Below, in pieces: positions 63,314-64,000 of a stretch of 64,000 nucleotides of DNA. The number at the start of each line of letters is the position of its first letter. Within the stretch, counting starts at the first letter, position 1. The stretch comes from an uncultured Actinomycetes bacterium (GTDB lineage: Bacteria > Actinomycetota > Thermoleophilia > Solirubrobacterales > Solirubrobacteraceae): contig CALAQT010000321.1 in assembly GCA_937888775.1 (NCBI GenBank), positions 15,212-79,211 on the forward strand, in the 5' to 3' direction. The translations under genes and the position numbers were made by a program. Under the pieces are notes generated by a model that did not search any database, had not been told where the DNA came from, and saw only the letters and a list, made by a program, of their open reading frames with translations.

Positions 63314-64000
63314 CCAGCCGCGCCACGATCAATCGCCGCCCTTGATTCGTGGCAGGGTCCACGCGGTGAGGCGGCAGACAACCGCGCCGATCACCGCGTG
63401 AGGCGCCCCCGCGCTAACGAGGTCCGCGAAGCCAAACGTATGCGTTGCCGCCGCCTTGTCGCGCATTGGCAACGCTCGATCAGGCTGCCGCTCCCGACCG
63501 AATCCAGAACGAGACCTCGCGCCGAACAAGACCCCCGCGGCGACGAAAGCAAGACAACCACGCGCAGCGACCGCTTCCCCCCTCCTCGCCAAACTCAGGG
63601 CCCAGCCGACAACGTTTGGACCGGCTCGGAGATCGACCGGGACGGGCCCGGCTCGATGCTCGAGCTTACGAGCGCAACGTCGCCATAGGCATCGTGAGCT
63701 CTGCGACGGCGGGCCGAGCAAAGCACTCGTCAACTTCCGGGCCTACGCGTGGCCTGCTGATGGGCGATAGCGCAACTCCGTGAAGAACGCGGCAGATCGG
63801 CGCCGGACTGTCGCTTTCAAATCGGCGCCGCTAGCCGGACGGGCGACGGGCGGCTAGCAGCGACGCCATGGAGCTGGCGCCGTCGCGCGGGTCCGCGCTG
63901 CGCGATCCAGAGCTCCGGCTCGTGGCGATCGGGAGTGCTCGTTTGCAATTGCAGGCGTCTGGTCGAAGCGACGCTCGTGATCGCATTGCCGACGGAGCGG
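63314..64000. other. Right-end region, one doubtful frame
   Basis: A minus-strand frame at 63329-63733 contains a stretch that looks protein-like (LAFVAAGVLFGARSRSGFG; ALPMRDKAAATHTFGFADLV; PHAVIGAVVCRLTAWTLP). Its N-terminus does not look coding, so it may be a gene relic. I recognise no family. The last 270 bases show nothing. Confidence 0.35.

Overview
The window reads as chromosomal DNA of a high-GC actinobacterium, most likely of the Thermoleophilia/Solirubrobacterales type. This is inferred from strong GC3 bias, frequent GTG starts, the many universal stress proteins, a secreted Vgb-like propeller fused to an Ig-like repeat, a DUF1918 protein and a V-type ATPase. I saw no rRNA, complete tRNA or CRISPR array. 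The left half and middle are host-like operons. The stretch from about 43 to 59.5 kb is accessory DNA with integrases, att-like repeats, toxin-antitoxin genes, candidate defence genes and many gene remnants.

Layout. 1-5.9 kb: partial M20 peptidase, secreted Vgb-like propeller, glycosyltransferase, and a DosS/DevS-like GAF-GAF histidine kinase. 6.2-13.5 kb: a reactive-sulfur operon with two different sulfide:quinone oxidoreductases, thioredoxin, an MMPL exporter, a glutaredoxin-like protein, a DUF302 protein, a methyltransferase, a TusE/DsrC-like protein and a DsrE-like protein. It is followed by remnants of a RamA/RACo-type activator and a uroporphyrinogen-decarboxylase-family gene. 14-17.5 kb: PfkB kinase, class I aldolase and xylose isomerase in one operon. 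17.7-28.9 kb: a penicillin-binding protein, broken crotonase and Nramp genes, and a stress cluster of Usp proteins, an adenosine-specific kinase, a PRPP-synthetase-like protein, a phosphoribosyltransferase-hydrolase fusion and a cold-shock protein.

29.2-42.1 kb (minus strand) is one 14-gene unit in which almost every junction overlaps. It starts with an acetyl-CoA-synthetase-like ligase, pyruvate-dehydrogenase-type E1 alpha, E1 beta and E2, and an acyl carrier protein. It continues into a complete V/A-type ATPase (G/H, C, I, K, F, E, A, B, D). No E3 gene is present.

45.85-52.66 kb is an integrative island bounded by a perfect 20-bp direct repeat that overlaps the end of its tyrosine integrase. 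Its cargo is a ribbon-helix-helix/PIN pair with a deleted toxin, small DNA-binding proteins, and a translationally coupled two-gene unit. That unit encodes a REase-fold-like N-terminus plus P-loop NTPase resembling the nSTAND3 group, followed by a helical C-terminal partner; it is the best candidate here for an undescribed defence system. Just outside is a HEPN-like protein with an R-x4-H motif. A second, decayed element (54.86-59.44 kb) is framed by a perfect 55-bp direct repeat beside a frameshifted integrase and holds an alpha/beta hydrolase, a propeller protein and HicBA. The right end has an ECF sigma factor with its membrane partner, and a divergent NAD-dependent epimerase/TetR pair with two matching operators.
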